64,000 nucleotides of DNA from assembly GCF_001418085.1 (NCBI RefSeq), contig NZ_LIQH01000036.1:147057-211056 (forward strand), written 5' to 3'. Both the position numbers and the translations under genes were made by a program. The notes beneath the pieces were generated by a model. The model saw only the letters and a program-made list of their open reading frames with translations, was not told the origin of the DNA and searched no databases. This document shows, one piece after another, positions 1 through 9,456 of the stretch; positions within the stretch are counted from its first letter, which is position 1, and each line of letters begins with the position of its first letter. This DNA comes from Lacinutrix algicola. GTDB lineage: Bacteria; Bacteroidota; Bacteroidia; Flavobacteriales; Flavobacteriaceae.

Positions 1-1037
1 ACACACTAGTTCGCTCGGCTTTTACTTTTGATAAAACGAGTATCTATTATAACTATGACGAAAGTAATTTAGCAATAAACAACAAACCTTTAAAGGTTTT
101 TGGTATCTCGCAAAACTTTAAATTTCCAACCGTTTATTTTGCTGAAAAAAAATTAAACGAATCTAAAGTTACCATACAAGAAACTAATTACAACTTGCAG
201 TTACAGCAAATTAAAAAGCAGGTTTATGCTAATTATTATCAATTAAGTTATGCGAAGAATAAAGCAGAAAACTACAAATATTTAGATAGTCTATATCAAG
301 ATTTCGCAAGAAAAGCAGAACGCAGATTTGAACTTGGTGAAACTAATTATTTAGAAATGATTACTGCACAATCTAAGCAAAAACAATTAGAAACGTTTTA
401 TAAACAAGCCCTTCAGGAAGTAAACCTATCTAAAGCCCATCTTACAAAAGTGGTTCAAACAGACTCCATTACTATTGCAAATGGTTTACTTGAAAAACTT
501 GAGATAGAGAATTTATCGGTAAATCAAAATATTGGTCTATCGGTTTTTGATGCCTCAATTAATTATCGAAAAGCAGAAACGAAATTAGAAAAGCAGAGTC
601 TGTTACCCGATATATATGCTGAGTATTTTCAAGGGACAAACGCTAGTTTAAACGGCAATATAAAAGGTTATCAATTAGGCTTTAAAATCCCTATATTATT
701 TGGTGGTCAACGTTCAAAAATTAAAGCTTCAAAAATTGCGAAGGAAGTTATTGTTGAGCAAAAACAAGATTACAAAGCGCAGTTAAATGCCGAACATCAA
801 TCGTTATTGGCGAAGCTTCAGCAGTATGAAGAAGCTATAACCTATTACGAAACACAAGGACAAACGCTTTCTGAAGAAATTATAAAAACAGCAAACAGAA
901 CCTTTAAAGAAGGTGAAATTGATTTCTTTCAATACATACAGAGTTTAGAAACTGCAAAAGATATTCAACTTAATTATTTAGAGCAATTAAACCAATACAA
1001 CCAAACCGTTATCACCATCAATTACTTAATATTATAA
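1..1037 (+). CDS. TolC/CusC-like outer-membrane efflux domain (5' end outside window)
   Basis: The reading frame is open from base 3 to the stop at 1037, so the gene starts before the window. The visible ~344 residues are rich in long amphipathic helices with Leu/Gln/Lys periodicity and contain the two-fold repeat typical of outer-membrane efflux proteins (OEP/TolC fold), which form the exit duct of tripartite pumps. An internal TTG at 195 is not a credible start because homologous-looking sequence continues upstream of it. In Bacteroidota this domain is often fused to the C-terminus of a CzcA/CusA RND pump, so the missing part may be either a short signal peptide plus N-terminal repeat or a whole RND transporter; the window cannot decide. 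The neighbouring adaptor and P-type ATPase support a heavy-metal role. No promoter is visible. Confidence 0.85.
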   Translation, partial: TLVRSAFTFDKTSIYYNYDESNLAINNKPLKVFGISQNFKFPTVYFAEKKLNESKVTIQETNYNLQLQQIKKQVYANYYQLSYAKNKAENYKYLDSLYQDFARKAERRFELGETNYLEMITAQSKQKQLETFYKQALQEVNLSKAHLTKVVQTDSITIANGLLEKLEIENLSVNQNIGLSVFDASINYRKAETKLEKQSLLPDIYAEYFQGTNASLNGNIKGYQLGFKIPILFGGQRSKIKASKIAKEVIVEQKQDYKAQLNAEHQSLLAKLQQYEEAITYYETQGQTLSEEIIKTANRTFKEGEIDFFQYIQSLETAKDIQLNYLEQLNQYNQTVITINYLIL

Positions 1038-1124
1038 AACTAACATGTTTTAACGTTTCTTATTAATTAAAAGGAATAATAGATAACAACTTGCGACCAT
1101 TAAAAAACAATAAACATTCAACAC

Positions 1125-2270
1125 ATGAAAAACATATATATAATACTATTTTCAATACTTTTAGTAGCCTGCGGAAATTCAGAAAAAAAAGACACTAATA
1201 TTCCTGAAACAGATACACATAATGACGAAATCACCATTACAAAAGCACAATTTAAAGGTGAAAAAATGGCATTTGGAACTTTGGAAGAATACGCTTTTAA
1301 CCAAATCGTAAAAGTTAACGGAATGATAGATGTGCCACCACATAACAAATCTAGCGTGACAACTTTTATTGGTGGATACATTACCAAAACACCTTTATTA
1401 ATTGGAGACAAGGTAAAAAAAGGGCAACTTTTAGTCACTTTAGAAAACACCGAGTTTGTCGAAATTCAGCAAAACTATCTAGAAGTTTCAGAACAATTAA
1501 GTTATTTGAAATCCGAATTCAACAGACAAAAAACGTTATTTAATGAAAAAATAACTTCAGAAAAAAACTATCTAAAAGCCCAAAGTACTTACAAAAGTAA
1601 TTTAGCACATTACAACGGGTTACGTAAAAAACTACAAATGTTAAATATTAACCCAAGTAGCGTAGAACAAGGACGCATCTCTTCCTCTATAAATTTGTAT
1701 GCTCCCATAAATGGAAGCGTTACAAAAGTAAATGTAAGTAACGGAACGTATGTGTCGCCAAGTGATGTGATTCTTGAAATTGTTGATATCGATCATATTC
1801 ACTTAGAATTATCTGTCTTTGAAAAGGATATTATGAAAATAAAAAAAGATCAGAAAATCCAATTTAAAATCCCTGAAGCTTCTGATAAAACATACGATGC
1901 AGAAGTCCATTTAGTTGGAACCACTATTGATGAGCAAACCAGACGCGTAAAAGTACATGGGCATGTTGAAAATGATAAAGACAACTTTATAGTCGGCATG
2001 TTTGTAGATGCTGATATTATTATTGACAGCGTAAAAAGTCTGGGACTACCAACAGAAGCTGTAATAGAAGTTGGTGACGACTATTATGTTTTAATTTTAG
2101 AAGAACAAGATGATGCTGAATTTCATTTAGAAAAAATTAAATTAGAGCTTGGAAAGCAAGCTGAAACTAACGTAGAGATTTTAAATCCAGCTGCTTTAAA
2201 AAACAAACAAATAGTAGTTAAAGGTACAAGTATGCTATTAAATGATAGCGAAGGCGGACATAGTCATTAG
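1125..2270 (+). CDS. CusB/CzcB-type efflux periplasmic adaptor lipoprotein
   Basis: 381 residues. A signal peptide ends in a lipobox (LVAC, Cys16), so the protein is probably a lipoprotein in the periplasm. The order of parts fits RND membrane-fusion proteins: barrel-sandwich half-motif around residues 75-105 (GGYITKTPLLIGDKVKKGQL), a helical hairpin ~110-175, the second lipoyl half ~185-215 (APINGSVTKVNVSNGTYV), then a beta-barrel domain. The C-terminus ends in GGHSH, a small potential metal-binding tail. It lies 87 bp after the TolC-like gene and 17 bp before the P-type ATPase, so the three are probably co-transcribed. The substrate is inferred from neighbours to be a divalent or monovalent heavy metal; the exact ion is unknown. 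Confidence 0.9.
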   Translation: MKNIYIILFSILLVACGNSEKKDTNIPETDTHNDEITITKAQFKGEKMAFGTLEEYAFNQIVKVNGMIDVPPHNKSSVTTFIGGYITKTPLLIGDKVKKGQLLVTLENTEFVEIQQNYLEVSEQLSYLKSEFNRQKTLFNEKITSEKNYLKAQSTYKSNLAHYNGLRKKLQMLNINPSSVEQGRISSSINLYAPINGSVTKVNVSNGTYVSPSDVILEIVDIDHIHLELSVFEKDIMKIKKDQKIQFKIPEASDKTYDAEVHLVGTTIDEQTRRVKVHGHVENDKDNFIVGMFVDADIIIDSVKSLGLPTEAVIEVGDDYYVLILEEQDDAEFHLEKIKLELGKQAETNVEILNPAALKNKQIVVKGTSMLLNDSEGGHSH

Positions 2271-2287
2271 TATTTATAAAAAATTAA

Positions 2288-4264
2288 ATGAATAATCATA
2301 AAACAGAAGCACACAACCATAATCATAATATGATTTTTGGTAAAAAAACCGAACTTTATTTTGCTATACTTTGTGGCACTTTTTTAATACTTGGTTTTGT
2401 TATTGAAAAACTAACCAATTTATCAACATGGACGTCATTAACAAGTTACATAATCGCCTATTTTTTTGGAGGTTATTTTATATCTATTGAAGCCTTTCAA
2501 AAAATACGTAAAGGTGGTTTTGATATAGATTTTTTAATGATTGCAGCAGCAGTTGGCGCTGCATATATTGGTAGTTGGGCAGAAGGTGCTTTACTTCTGT
2601 TTTTATTTAGTTTAGGTCACGCACTTGAACATTATGCTATGAATAAAGCTAAAAAAGCTATTAAAGCTTTAAGCGATTTATCTCCCAAAACAGCACTAGT
2701 AAAAAAAGGTAATCAAATAATAGAAACAGTCATTGAAGACTTAAAAATTGGTGATATAATAGTTGTTAAACCAAATACAAAAATAGCAGCAGATGGTGTT
2801 ATTGTTTCTGGAAATAGCAGTATTAATCAAGCACCAATTACAGGAGAAAGTATGCCTGTTGATAAAACTGCAATTACAACACTCGAAAACTTACCAGAAT
2901 TTAAAAATATTGATAAAAAACATATTGCATTTACTGGTACAATTAACGGAGATAGCAGTATTCAAATACACGTTTTAAAACTAAGCCACGACTCTACTGT
3001 TGCAAGATTAATTAAAATGGTTAGCGAGGTAGAAACGCAGAAATCACCAACACAACGTTTAACCAAGAAATTTGAAAAATGGTATGTGCCAATTGTTATA
3101 ATTGTGGTTATTCTTTTATGTTTTTCCTACTTAATTATAGACGAAACATTTAACGAAAGTCTATACAGAGCAATAACCGTTTTGGTAGCAGCCAGCCCTT
3201 GTGCTTTAGCAATATCTACACCAAGTGCTGTGCTTAGTGGAATTGCACGAGCAGCACAAAAAGGTGTTTTAATTAAAGGTGGAAAAGCGTTAGAAGATTT
3301 AGGAAGTATTACCACTATTGCTTTTGATAAAACAGGAACTTTAACCGAAGGAAAACCGAAGTTAACTAACGTTATTACTTTAAATAATTTTGATGAAAAC
3401 AAATTTTTACAAATAGTTTTAGAGGTAGAAAGCTTAAGTAATCATCCACTCGCAAAAGCAATAGCCAAAGACATTGCAACACTACATAACATTAGTTTTA
3501 AAAACACTGCTACAAATATTGAGGCCATACAAGGCAAAGGAATTACTGCTTTATATGAAAACACTAAAGTTTTTATTGGAAATTTAAAATTGATGCAAGA
3601 TGAAGCTATTACTGTTACTAATTCTGTAACCTTAAAAATGGACAGTCTTTTGCAAAATGGACATACAGTAATGCTTGTGGCTTTTAAAAAAGAAATTATT
3701 GGTATTATAAGTGTTATGGATCTACCAAGAAAAACAGCTGAAGCTACACTTAAAAAATTAAGCACTATTGGTATAAAACGCATGATTATGCTAACTGGAG
3801 ACCATCAAAACGTTGGAAATACTATTGCACGGCAAATTGGCTTAACAGAAGCAAGAGGTAACTTACTGCCAGAAGACAAAGTTGCTGTTATTAAAAACTT
3901 ATTAGCAACAGATGGAAAAATAGCAATGGTTGGTGATGGCGTAAACGATGCTCCTGCAATGGCCTTAAGTACGGTTAGTGTTGCAATGGGAGCTGCGGGA
4001 AGCGATGTGGCTTTAGAAACTGCAGATGTAGCCCTAATGTCTGATAAAATTGAAAACCTACCGTTTGTTATTGAATTAAGCCGTGCTTCTAAACGTATTA
4101 TAAAAGAAAACATTTTTATAAGCTTAGGTGTTGTAGCTATACTTGTTCCTGTTACTATTTTAGGACTAACCAATATTGGTTTAGCAGTTATATTTCATGA
4201 AGGCTCTACTGTTATAGTCGTTTTAAATGCTTTACGATTATTAGCCTATAAGGAACATTTATAA
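2288..4264 (+). CDS. P1B-4-type heavy-metal translocating ATPase (Co/Zn/Cd class)
   Basis: 658 residues, inner-membrane ATP-driven metal exporter. Visible landmarks: a His-rich N-terminus (HNHNHN) instead of a CxxC domain, actuator TGES at ~185, metal-site SPC at 303-305 in a membrane helix, phosphorylated Asp347 in DKTGTLTEG, GDGVNDAP at 549-556, and HEGST at 637-641 in the last membrane segment. SPC together with an HEGxT motif is the known signature of subgroup P1B-4 (CoaT/CtpD-like; cobalt, zinc, iron or cadmium), distinct from the CPC copper pumps. Hydrophobic segments fit six membrane helices. It is the last gene of the metal-efflux operon and is followed by a hairpin terminator. Assignment to the family is firm; the physiological ion is inferred. 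Confidence 0.93.
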   Translation: MNNHKTEAHNHNHNMIFGKKTELYFAILCGTFLILGFVIEKLTNLSTWTSLTSYIIAYFFGGYFISIEAFQKIRKGGFDIDFLMIAAAVGAAYIGSWAEGALLLFLFSLGHALEHYAMNKAKKAIKALSDLSPKTALVKKGNQIIETVIEDLKIGDIIVVKPNTKIAADGVIVSGNSSINQAPITGESMPVDKTAITTLENLPEFKNIDKKHIAFTGTINGDSSIQIHVLKLSHDSTVARLIKMVSEVETQKSPTQRLTKKFEKWYVPIVIIVVILLCFSYLIIDETFNESLYRAITVLVAASPCALAISTPSAVLSGIARAAQKGVLIKGGKALEDLGSITTIAFDKTGTLTEGKPKLTNVITLNNFDENKFLQIVLEVESLSNHPLAKAIAKDIATLHNISFKNTATNIEAIQGKGITALYENTKVFIGNLKLMQDEAITVTNSVTLKMDSLLQNGHTVMLVAFKKEIIGIISVMDLPRKTAEATLKKLSTIGIKRMIMLTGDHQNVGNTIARQIGLTEARGNLLPEDKVAVIKNLLATDGKIAMVGDGVNDAPAMALSTVSVAMGAAGSDVALETADVALMSDKIENLPFVIELSRASKRIIKENIFISLGVVAILVPVTILGLTNIGLAVIFHEGSTVIVVLNALRLLAYKEHL

Positions 4265-4284
4265 AAGCAGAAAACAGCTTTAAT

Positions 4285-4312
4285 AAAAACGCCAAATAAT
4301 GTGCGTTTTTTA
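4285..4312 (+). terminator. Intrinsic terminator after the metal-efflux operon
   Basis: A stem of AAAACGC with GCGTTTT around a 10-nt loop, followed by a T-rich run, 21 bp after the ATPase stop. It lies between convergent genes and its A-rich left flank may let it also serve glyS from the other side. Confidence 0.6.
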
Positions 4313-4341
4313 TTTTTAATACTTCTGTTTCCACATAAGTT

Positions 4342-5883
4342 TTACATTTTCATTAACCACTCTTTTACATCAACTTCTTTTTTTATGATGTCCTTAAGCT
4401 CTGAAATAGCAACGCGCCTTTGATCCATTGTATCTCTATGACGAATAGTAACTGTTTTATCTTCTAACGTTTGGTGATCTACTGTAATACAAAATGGTGT
4501 ACCATTTGCATCTTGACGACGGTAACGTTTACCAACGGCATCTTTCTCATCGTAAAACACGTTAAAATCCCATTTTAAATCTTCAATAATTTCTTTTGCT
4601 ACTTCTGGTAAGCCATCCTTTTTTACTAAAGGAAAAACGGCTGCTTTTACAGGAGCTAAAACTGCTGGTAATTTTAAAACGGTTCTTGTTGTATTGTTTT
4701 CTAATTCCTCTTCCATTAAAGCATTAGAAAATACTGCTAAAAACATACGATCTAAACCAATAGAAGTTTCTAAAACATACGGTGTGTAGCTTTTATTTTC
4801 TTCGTGGTCGAAATACTGTAGTTTCTTACCAGAGAACTCTTCGTGTTGTTTTAAATCGAAATCTGTACGAGAATGTATTCCTTCTAATTCTTTAAATCCG
4901 AAAGGGAATTTAAATTCTATATCTGTTGCAGCATCTGCATAATGTGCTAATTTTTCATGGTCATGAAAACGGTAATTATCTTGTCCCATTCCTAAAGAAA
5001 GGTGCCATTTCATTCTCGTTTCTTTCCAGTGCTCGAACCATTTTTTCTGTGTTCCTGGTTTGATGAAGAATTGCATTTCCATTTGTTCAAACTCACGCAT
5101 TCTAAAAATAAACTGTCTTGCAACAATTTCGTTTCTAAATGCTTTACCTGTTTGCGCAATACCAAAAGGAATTTTCATTCGTCCTGTTTTTTGAACATTC
5201 AAGAAGTTTACAAAAATACCTTGAGCTGTTTCTGGACGTAAATATAAATCCATTGCTGTTTCTGCAGAAGCTCCAAGCTTGGTTCCAAACATAAGGTTAA
5301 ACTGCTTAACGTCCGTCCAGTTTCTACTTCCACTTAATGGACAAGCTATTTCTAACTCTTCAATTAATGCTTTAACATCTGCTAGATCTTCAGCTTCAAG
5401 AGATTTACCTAAACGTGATAGGATACTATCAATTTTTTCTTGATACCCTAAAACACGAGGATTAGTGGCTATAAATTCATCTTTATTAAAAGCATCTCCA
5501 AAACGTTTGGCTGCTTTTTTAACTTCTTTATGAATTTTCGCTTCAATTTTAAGGCAATAATCTTCAACTAAAACATCTGCACGATATCTTTTTTTAGAAT
5601 CTTTATTGTCTATTAACGGATCGCTAAAAGCATCTACGTGCCCAGAAGCTTTCCAAGTGGTAGGGTGCATAAAAATTGAGGCATCGATACCTACAATATT
5701 ATCATGCATTTGCACCATGGCTTTCCACCAATAGTCGCGAATGTTTTTCTTTAATTCTACTCCATTTTGTGCGTAATCGTAAACTGCACTAAGTCCATCG
5801 TAGATTTCACTACTTTGGAATACGTAACCGTACTCTTTTGCGTGAGAGATTACTTTTTTAAATTGATCGTCTTGATTTGCCAT
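4342..5883 (-). CDS. glyS: Glycyl-tRNA synthetase (class II, single-chain type)
   Basis: Charges tRNA-Gly with glycine in the cytoplasm. The 513-residue protein is the alpha-2 single-chain type, not the two-gene alpha2-beta2 enzyme. Visible: class II motif 2 region (FRNEIVARQFIFRMREFEQM) in the middle, motif 3 with GLDRMFLAVF, and a C-terminal anticodon-binding domain starting near APVKAAVFPLV. The start is placed at the ATG at 5883 (protein begins MANQDDQFKK), which is how the family usually begins. The upstream in-frame ATG at 5910 would add nine residues and lies inside a perfect palindrome, so it is rejected. The gene is 67 bp downstream of a coiled-coil protein gene, with a terminator-like palindrome between them. 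Confidence 0.96.
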   Translation of the reverse strand: MANQDDQFKKVISHAKEYGYVFQSSEIYDGLSAVYDYAQNGVELKKNIRDYWWKAMVQMHDNIVGIDASIFMHPTTWKASGHVDAFSDPLIDNKDSKKRYRADVLVEDYCLKIEAKIHKEVKKAAKRFGDAFNKDEFIATNPRVLGYQEKIDSILSRLGKSLEAEDLADVKALIEELEIACPLSGSRNWTDVKQFNLMFGTKLGASAETAMDLYLRPETAQGIFVNFLNVQKTGRMKIPFGIAQTGKAFRNEIVARQFIFRMREFEQMEMQFFIKPGTQKKWFEHWKETRMKWHLSLGMGQDNYRFHDHEKLAHYADAATDIEFKFPFGFKELEGIHSRTDFDLKQHEEFSGKKLQYFDHEENKSYTPYVLETSIGLDRMFLAVFSNALMEEELENNTTRTVLKLPAVLAPVKAAVFPLVKKDGLPEVAKEIIEDLKWDFNVFYDEKDAVGKRYRRQDANGTPFCITVDHQTLEDKTVTIRHRDTMDQRRVAISELKDIIKKEVDVKEWLMKM

Positions 5884-5898
5884 AGCTACAAAAATATA

Positions 5899-5924
5899 AA
5901 ACCGTTCCAAATTTGGAACGGTTT
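5899..5924 (-). terminator. 26-bp perfect palindrome, terminator or glyS leader hairpin
   Basis: Bases 5899-5924 are a perfect inverted repeat centred on AATT (arms read AAACCGTTCCAAA). On the minus strand it is followed by a T-rich stretch, so it fits an intrinsic terminator for the upstream gene ending at 5950. Its distal edge is only 15 bp from the glyS start codon, so it would sit over the ribosome-binding region in any read-through transcript. Confidence 0.65.
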
Positions 5925-5949
5925 ATTTAATAATATTAATGGATAATTT

Positions 5950-6855
5950 TTATTTTAACTCAATAGTCGTTCTTCCTAATTTATTTCCTTGATGAAATAT
6001 ACTAATAAAATACGTTCCTTTTACTAGCGTTTCTGTTCCTTTTTCTATTAAAGCACAAACCTCTAAATCTTTATTATTATACGCTACTGTTTCTACATCA
6101 GAATAAATTAAAGAGGTATTACCAAAGTTAACTGTCCCCTTATCTGCAATAACATTCATTTTAGAATCTAACACTTGTATATATAATGACTTGTCTCCTT
6201 TAGCCAATAATTCATTTTTTAGCAATGTAAAGCACACTTGAAATTGATTTGTCTTAATTGCTTTTTTAGTATCTATTACCTTATTAGAAGACGAAACTCT
6301 TTTAACACCTTCTGCAACGATATTGATAATTTTAAACTGCTTTGCGATTTCTAAATCTTCTTTTAAATTTATATTTCTTTTTGAAAGCGTTTTATTTTTA
6401 GTCTGCAACGTATTCGCGACTCCTTTTGTCTCGTCTAAATTAGCTACAATACTATCTGTTACTAATTTAAGCTCGGCATTTTCCGACTCTAAAGAATCAA
6501 CCATTGATAGTAATAGTAGATTCTCTTTTTTTAGCACTTTAATCTGTGCCTTATACTTAGAAATTTCACTAAAATTAAGGTCTGTTTGCTTAACAGAATC
6601 TAAAATTTTTATGATTTTATATTTTGTTTCCTCTAACTGTTTTCCTATCGATTCATTACTTACATCTATAGCATTGTAACTTGAAATCATTTCGGATAAT
6701 TCACTTTGAACAAGATGTTTTTCTTGCTCAAGAAAAGCATTACTTTCTTTAGCGTTATAATAACTTGTATAGCCCAAAGCACCTATAACAATTAGTGCAA
6801 CTGCTAAAGAACCTATAATTATTTTATTGTTAAATATTTGAGGGTTTATTATCAT
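5950..6855 (-). CDS. Membrane-anchored coiled-coil protein, function unknown
   Basis: 301 residues. One hydrophobic helix at about residues 12-30 is followed by a long heptad-like coiled coil (about 35-180, rich in Glu, Lys, Leu and Ser) and a compact C-terminal ~110 residues that look like a beta domain (FQVCFTLLKNELLAKGDKSL onward). The topology suggests a single-pass inner-membrane protein with a periplasmic coiled coil. Proteins of this shape in flavobacteria are sometimes labelled chromosome-partitioning ParA, but there is no Walker motif here and that name is unsupported. It is followed by glyS on the same strand after a palindrome. No function can be assigned. Confidence 0.75.
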   Translation of the reverse strand: MIINPQIFNNKIIIGSLAVALIVIGALGYTSYYNAKESNAFLEQEKHLVQSELSEMISSYNAIDVSNESIGKQLEETKYKIIKILDSVKQTDLNFSEISKYKAQIKVLKKENLLLLSMVDSLESENAELKLVTDSIVANLDETKGVANTLQTKNKTLSKRNINLKEDLEIAKQFKIINIVAEGVKRVSSSNKVIDTKKAIKTNQFQVCFTLLKNELLAKGDKSLYIQVLDSKMNVIADKGTVNFGNTSLIYSDVETVAYNNKDLEVCALIEKGTETLVKGTYFISIFHQGNKLGRTTIELK

Positions 6856-7055
6856 TTTATTCTACTAAATAGCAAGCGAATTTTTAGCGATGTAGATTCT
6901 TAAAATAGTTTTGTTTTAATATTTTAAGAGTATTGATTAATGGTTAAACAATTTTTAAAACTTAGGTTTGGTTGCACAATTATAGCTATTATTATTATTG
7001 ATTATTAAATTGTTAGCGTATTTTCGATGAAATACAAAATTATTTCTTCTACAAC

Positions 7056-7733
7056 ATGTTTAGAGCTCTTATAAACCTATTTTTCCCTAAAGTATGCTTA
7101 ACGTGTCAGCTACAATTAGTTGACAACGAAGAGCACTTATGTACAGATTGCAGACACTCTTTACCACTTACCAATTTTCATTTAACTCAAGATAATTTTA
7201 TTGCAAAACTATTTTATGGAAGAGCTAAAATTGAAACAGGTACAGCTTTACTAAGGTTTGAAAAAAAAGGAATAACACAAAAACTTATACATCAATTAAA
7301 ATACAAAGAGCAACAGCAAGTAGGTACCTTTTTAGGTTTATGGTTAGGCACAGAACTTGGTAAATGTGAAGATTATGCTAACATAGACATTGTTATTCCT
7401 GTGCCATTACATAAAAAGAAATTAAGAAGTAGAGGTTACAACCAAGTTACTAAGTTTGGAGAAGAAATAGCAATAGCTTTACAAGCTGATTATCTGGATA
7501 ATGTATTACTTAAAGTTACTAATACTAAATCTCAAGTTACTAAAAACAGGTTCTCGCGGTGGACAGGTAAAAACGATACTTTTGCATTAGCCAACACTCA
7601 AAAAATAGCTGGAAAACATATTCTATTAGTAGACGACATTATTACTACAGGAGCCACTTTAGAAGCCTGTATGCTAGAACTAAATAAGGTAGAAAATTTA
7701 AAAATTAGCATTGCCACAATGGCAATTGCTTAA
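7056..7733 (+). CDS. comF: ComF-family phosphoribosyltransferase-like protein
   Basis: 225 residues. The N-terminus holds a four-Cys zinc-ribbon-like pair (Cys14/Cys17 and Cys29/Cys32), and the C-terminal half is a PRTase fold ending in the PRPP-binding loop LLVDDIITTGATLEAC near residues 190-206. A conserved IPVPLHKKKLRSRGYNQ segment precedes it. This is the domain order of ComF, a cytoplasmic protein linked to DNA uptake in naturally competent bacteria; its biochemical activity is not settled. It is a single gene read away from the coiled-coil gene, with a 200-bp AT-rich divergent spacer (6856-7055). Whether this organism is competent cannot be told from here. Confidence 0.92.
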   Translation: MFRALINLFFPKVCLTCQLQLVDNEEHLCTDCRHSLPLTNFHLTQDNFIAKLFYGRAKIETGTALLRFEKKGITQKLIHQLKYKEQQQVGTFLGLWLGTELGKCEDYANIDIVIPVPLHKKKLRSRGYNQVTKFGEEIAIALQADYLDNVLLKVTNTKSQVTKNRFSRWTGKNDTFALANTQKIAGKHILLVDDIITTGATLEACMLELNKVENLKISIATMAIA

Positions 7734-7842
7734 CATTATTTATTTAAAATAGTTAAATTCTTTATAAATACACGCTTTAAAAAAGCGACTATTTATGTTA
7801 CTTTATAAATATGTTGTTATTTTGCAAACAATTACAATAACT

Positions 7843-9456
7843 ATGCAAAACAGATTTTACAATATTTTATTTTTTATTACAATTGCATTAATAATTGCTA
7901 GTTGTGCCAATAGAGGTACACCAAGTGGTGGAGAAGTAGATGTTGCTCCTCCGGTTATTGTAAAATCTGTGCCAGAAAATTATACTACCAATTTTAATGC
8001 TAAAGAAATTAGAATCTATTTTAATGAGTATATAAAAACAAAAAACTTATCTAAGCAGCTCGTTATTTCACCACCAATGCAAACACAGCCAGACATTACT
8101 CCTCTTGGTTCTGCAAGTAAATATATTACTATTAAAATTTTCGATACACTACAGCCAAATACTACTTATGCTTTTAATTTTGGGAATAGTATTGTAGATA
8201 ATAACGAAGAAAACCCATTTAAATATTACAGATATGTTTTTTCAACTGGATCGTATATAGATTCTCTTTCTGTTAAAGGCGTTATTAAAGATGCATTAGT
8301 TTCTGAAGTAGATGATTTTGTTTCGGTTGCTTTATATGAAATGGATTCTACATATTCTGATTCATTAATATATAAAAGAGAACCAAATTATATCACCAAT
8401 ACATTAGATAGTACTACTAATTTTAAAATTGAAAACGTAAAGGCTGGTAAATATATGCTTCGTGCTTTAAAAGATAAAAATGGTGATAACAAGTTTCAAC
8501 AAAAAACTGAAAAAATAGCGTTTTACGAAACACCAATTACGCTACCACAAGATACCTCTAAAACTTTTGAACTTGAATTATTTGCTGAAACACCTAGTTA
8601 TAGAGCTGCTAAGCCCAGTTTAGTTGCTGGTGAAAAAATAATTTTTGGATACGAAGGCGATTATAAAAATACTAAAATAGAATTACTGTCTAAAGTTACC
8701 GATAGCTTTAAAGGACGTTATTATAAAGATGAAAAAACCGATTCGCTTTTATACTACTACAACCCAAAATTAAAGGTTGATTCTTTAATATTTAAAATAA
8801 CCAATCGTAAGGTTATAGACACGTTTACAGTAAGAATAAAAGATAAAGAACGTGACTCTTTAATAGTAAGCTCTAGCCCTAAAGGAGCTATAGGCATTGA
8901 AAAAGACTTTTTTATAACATCTAATATTCCTTTTGAAAGCATTGATGAAACAAAAATTGCAATTCGTGACAAAGATTCTGCTTTAGTAGATTTTAAAACA
9001 GAATATGATAGCTTAAAAAACAGTTATGTACTTAAGTTTAACAAAACGGTAGATAACCAATATAAAATACAAGTTCTTCCAAATGCTTTAATCGATTTGT
9101 TTAACAACACAAACGACACACTTAGTTACAATGTTAAAACACTAACGAAATACAAGTACTTTGGTGCTAGAATAACAGTTCTTAATGCAAAATACCCTAT
9201 AATTGTGCAGCTTACGGATTCTAAATTCGAGGTTATTGCAGAACAATACATTGATAAAGCACAACCAGTAGATTTTAATTTCCTGGAACCTCAAAAATTC
9301 TTTTTACGAGTTATTTACGATACTAATAAAAACGGTAAATACGACACAGGTGATTACTTAAAAGGGATACAGCCAGAACGTGTAAGTTATCAGCTAGAAG
9401 TTATTGAGGGCACAGCTGGTTTTGATGAAGTTATAACATTTACACTGTTAGATTAA
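7843..9456 (+). CDS. Ig-like (SbsA/Big_5-type) domain lipoprotein
   Basis: 537 residues from the ATG at 7843; an upstream ATG at 7795 would put 16 residues before the signal peptide and is not preferred. The signal peptide ends in a lipobox (IASC, Cys21) followed by ANRGTPSGG. Residues ~35-140 read as an SbsA-type Ig-like domain (PENYTTNFNAKEIRIYFNEY, then LQPNTTYAFNFGNSIVDNNE), which is common in Bacteroidota surface lipoproteins. The middle holds a carboxypeptidase-regulatory-like beta module (GKYMLRALKDKNGDNKFQ) and the end a similar one (RVIYDTNKNGKYDTGDYLKG). Probably an outer-membrane or periplasmic structural protein; no enzyme motif is seen. Its last 17 bases overlap the 3' end of the convergent amidase gene. 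Confidence 0.85.
   Translation: MQNRFYNILFFITIALIIASCANRGTPSGGEVDVAPPVIVKSVPENYTTNFNAKEIRIYFNEYIKTKNLSKQLVISPPMQTQPDITPLGSASKYITIKIFDTLQPNTTYAFNFGNSIVDNNEENPFKYYRYVFSTGSYIDSLSVKGVIKDALVSEVDDFVSVALYEMDSTYSDSLIYKREPNYITNTLDSTTNFKIENVKAGKYMLRALKDKNGDNKFQQKTEKIAFYETPITLPQDTSKTFELELFAETPSYRAAKPSLVAGEKIIFGYEGDYKNTKIELLSKVTDSFKGRYYKDEKTDSLLYYYNPKLKVDSLIFKITNRKVIDTFTVRIKDKERDSLIVSSSPKGAIGIEKDFFITSNIPFESIDETKIAIRDKDSALVDFKTEYDSLKNSYVLKFNKTVDNQYKIQVLPNALIDLFNNTNDTLSYNVKTLTKYKYFGARITVLNAKYPIIVQLTDSKFEVIAEQYIDKAQPVDFNFLEPQKFFLRVIYDTNKNGKYDTGDYLKGIQPERVSYQLEVIEGTAGFDEVITFTLLD

Noticed and set aside
3127..4173. Minus-strand frames inside the P-type ATPase gene
   Set aside because: They are shadows of a strongly conserved gene and have no recognisable product.
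5884..5910. Upstream ATG extension of glyS
   Set aside because: It lies inside a perfect palindrome and adds residues not expected at the family N-terminus.
5950..6855. ParA-type chromosome-partitioning annotation
   Set aside because: No Walker motif or ATPase fold; only a membrane helix and coiled coil are visible.
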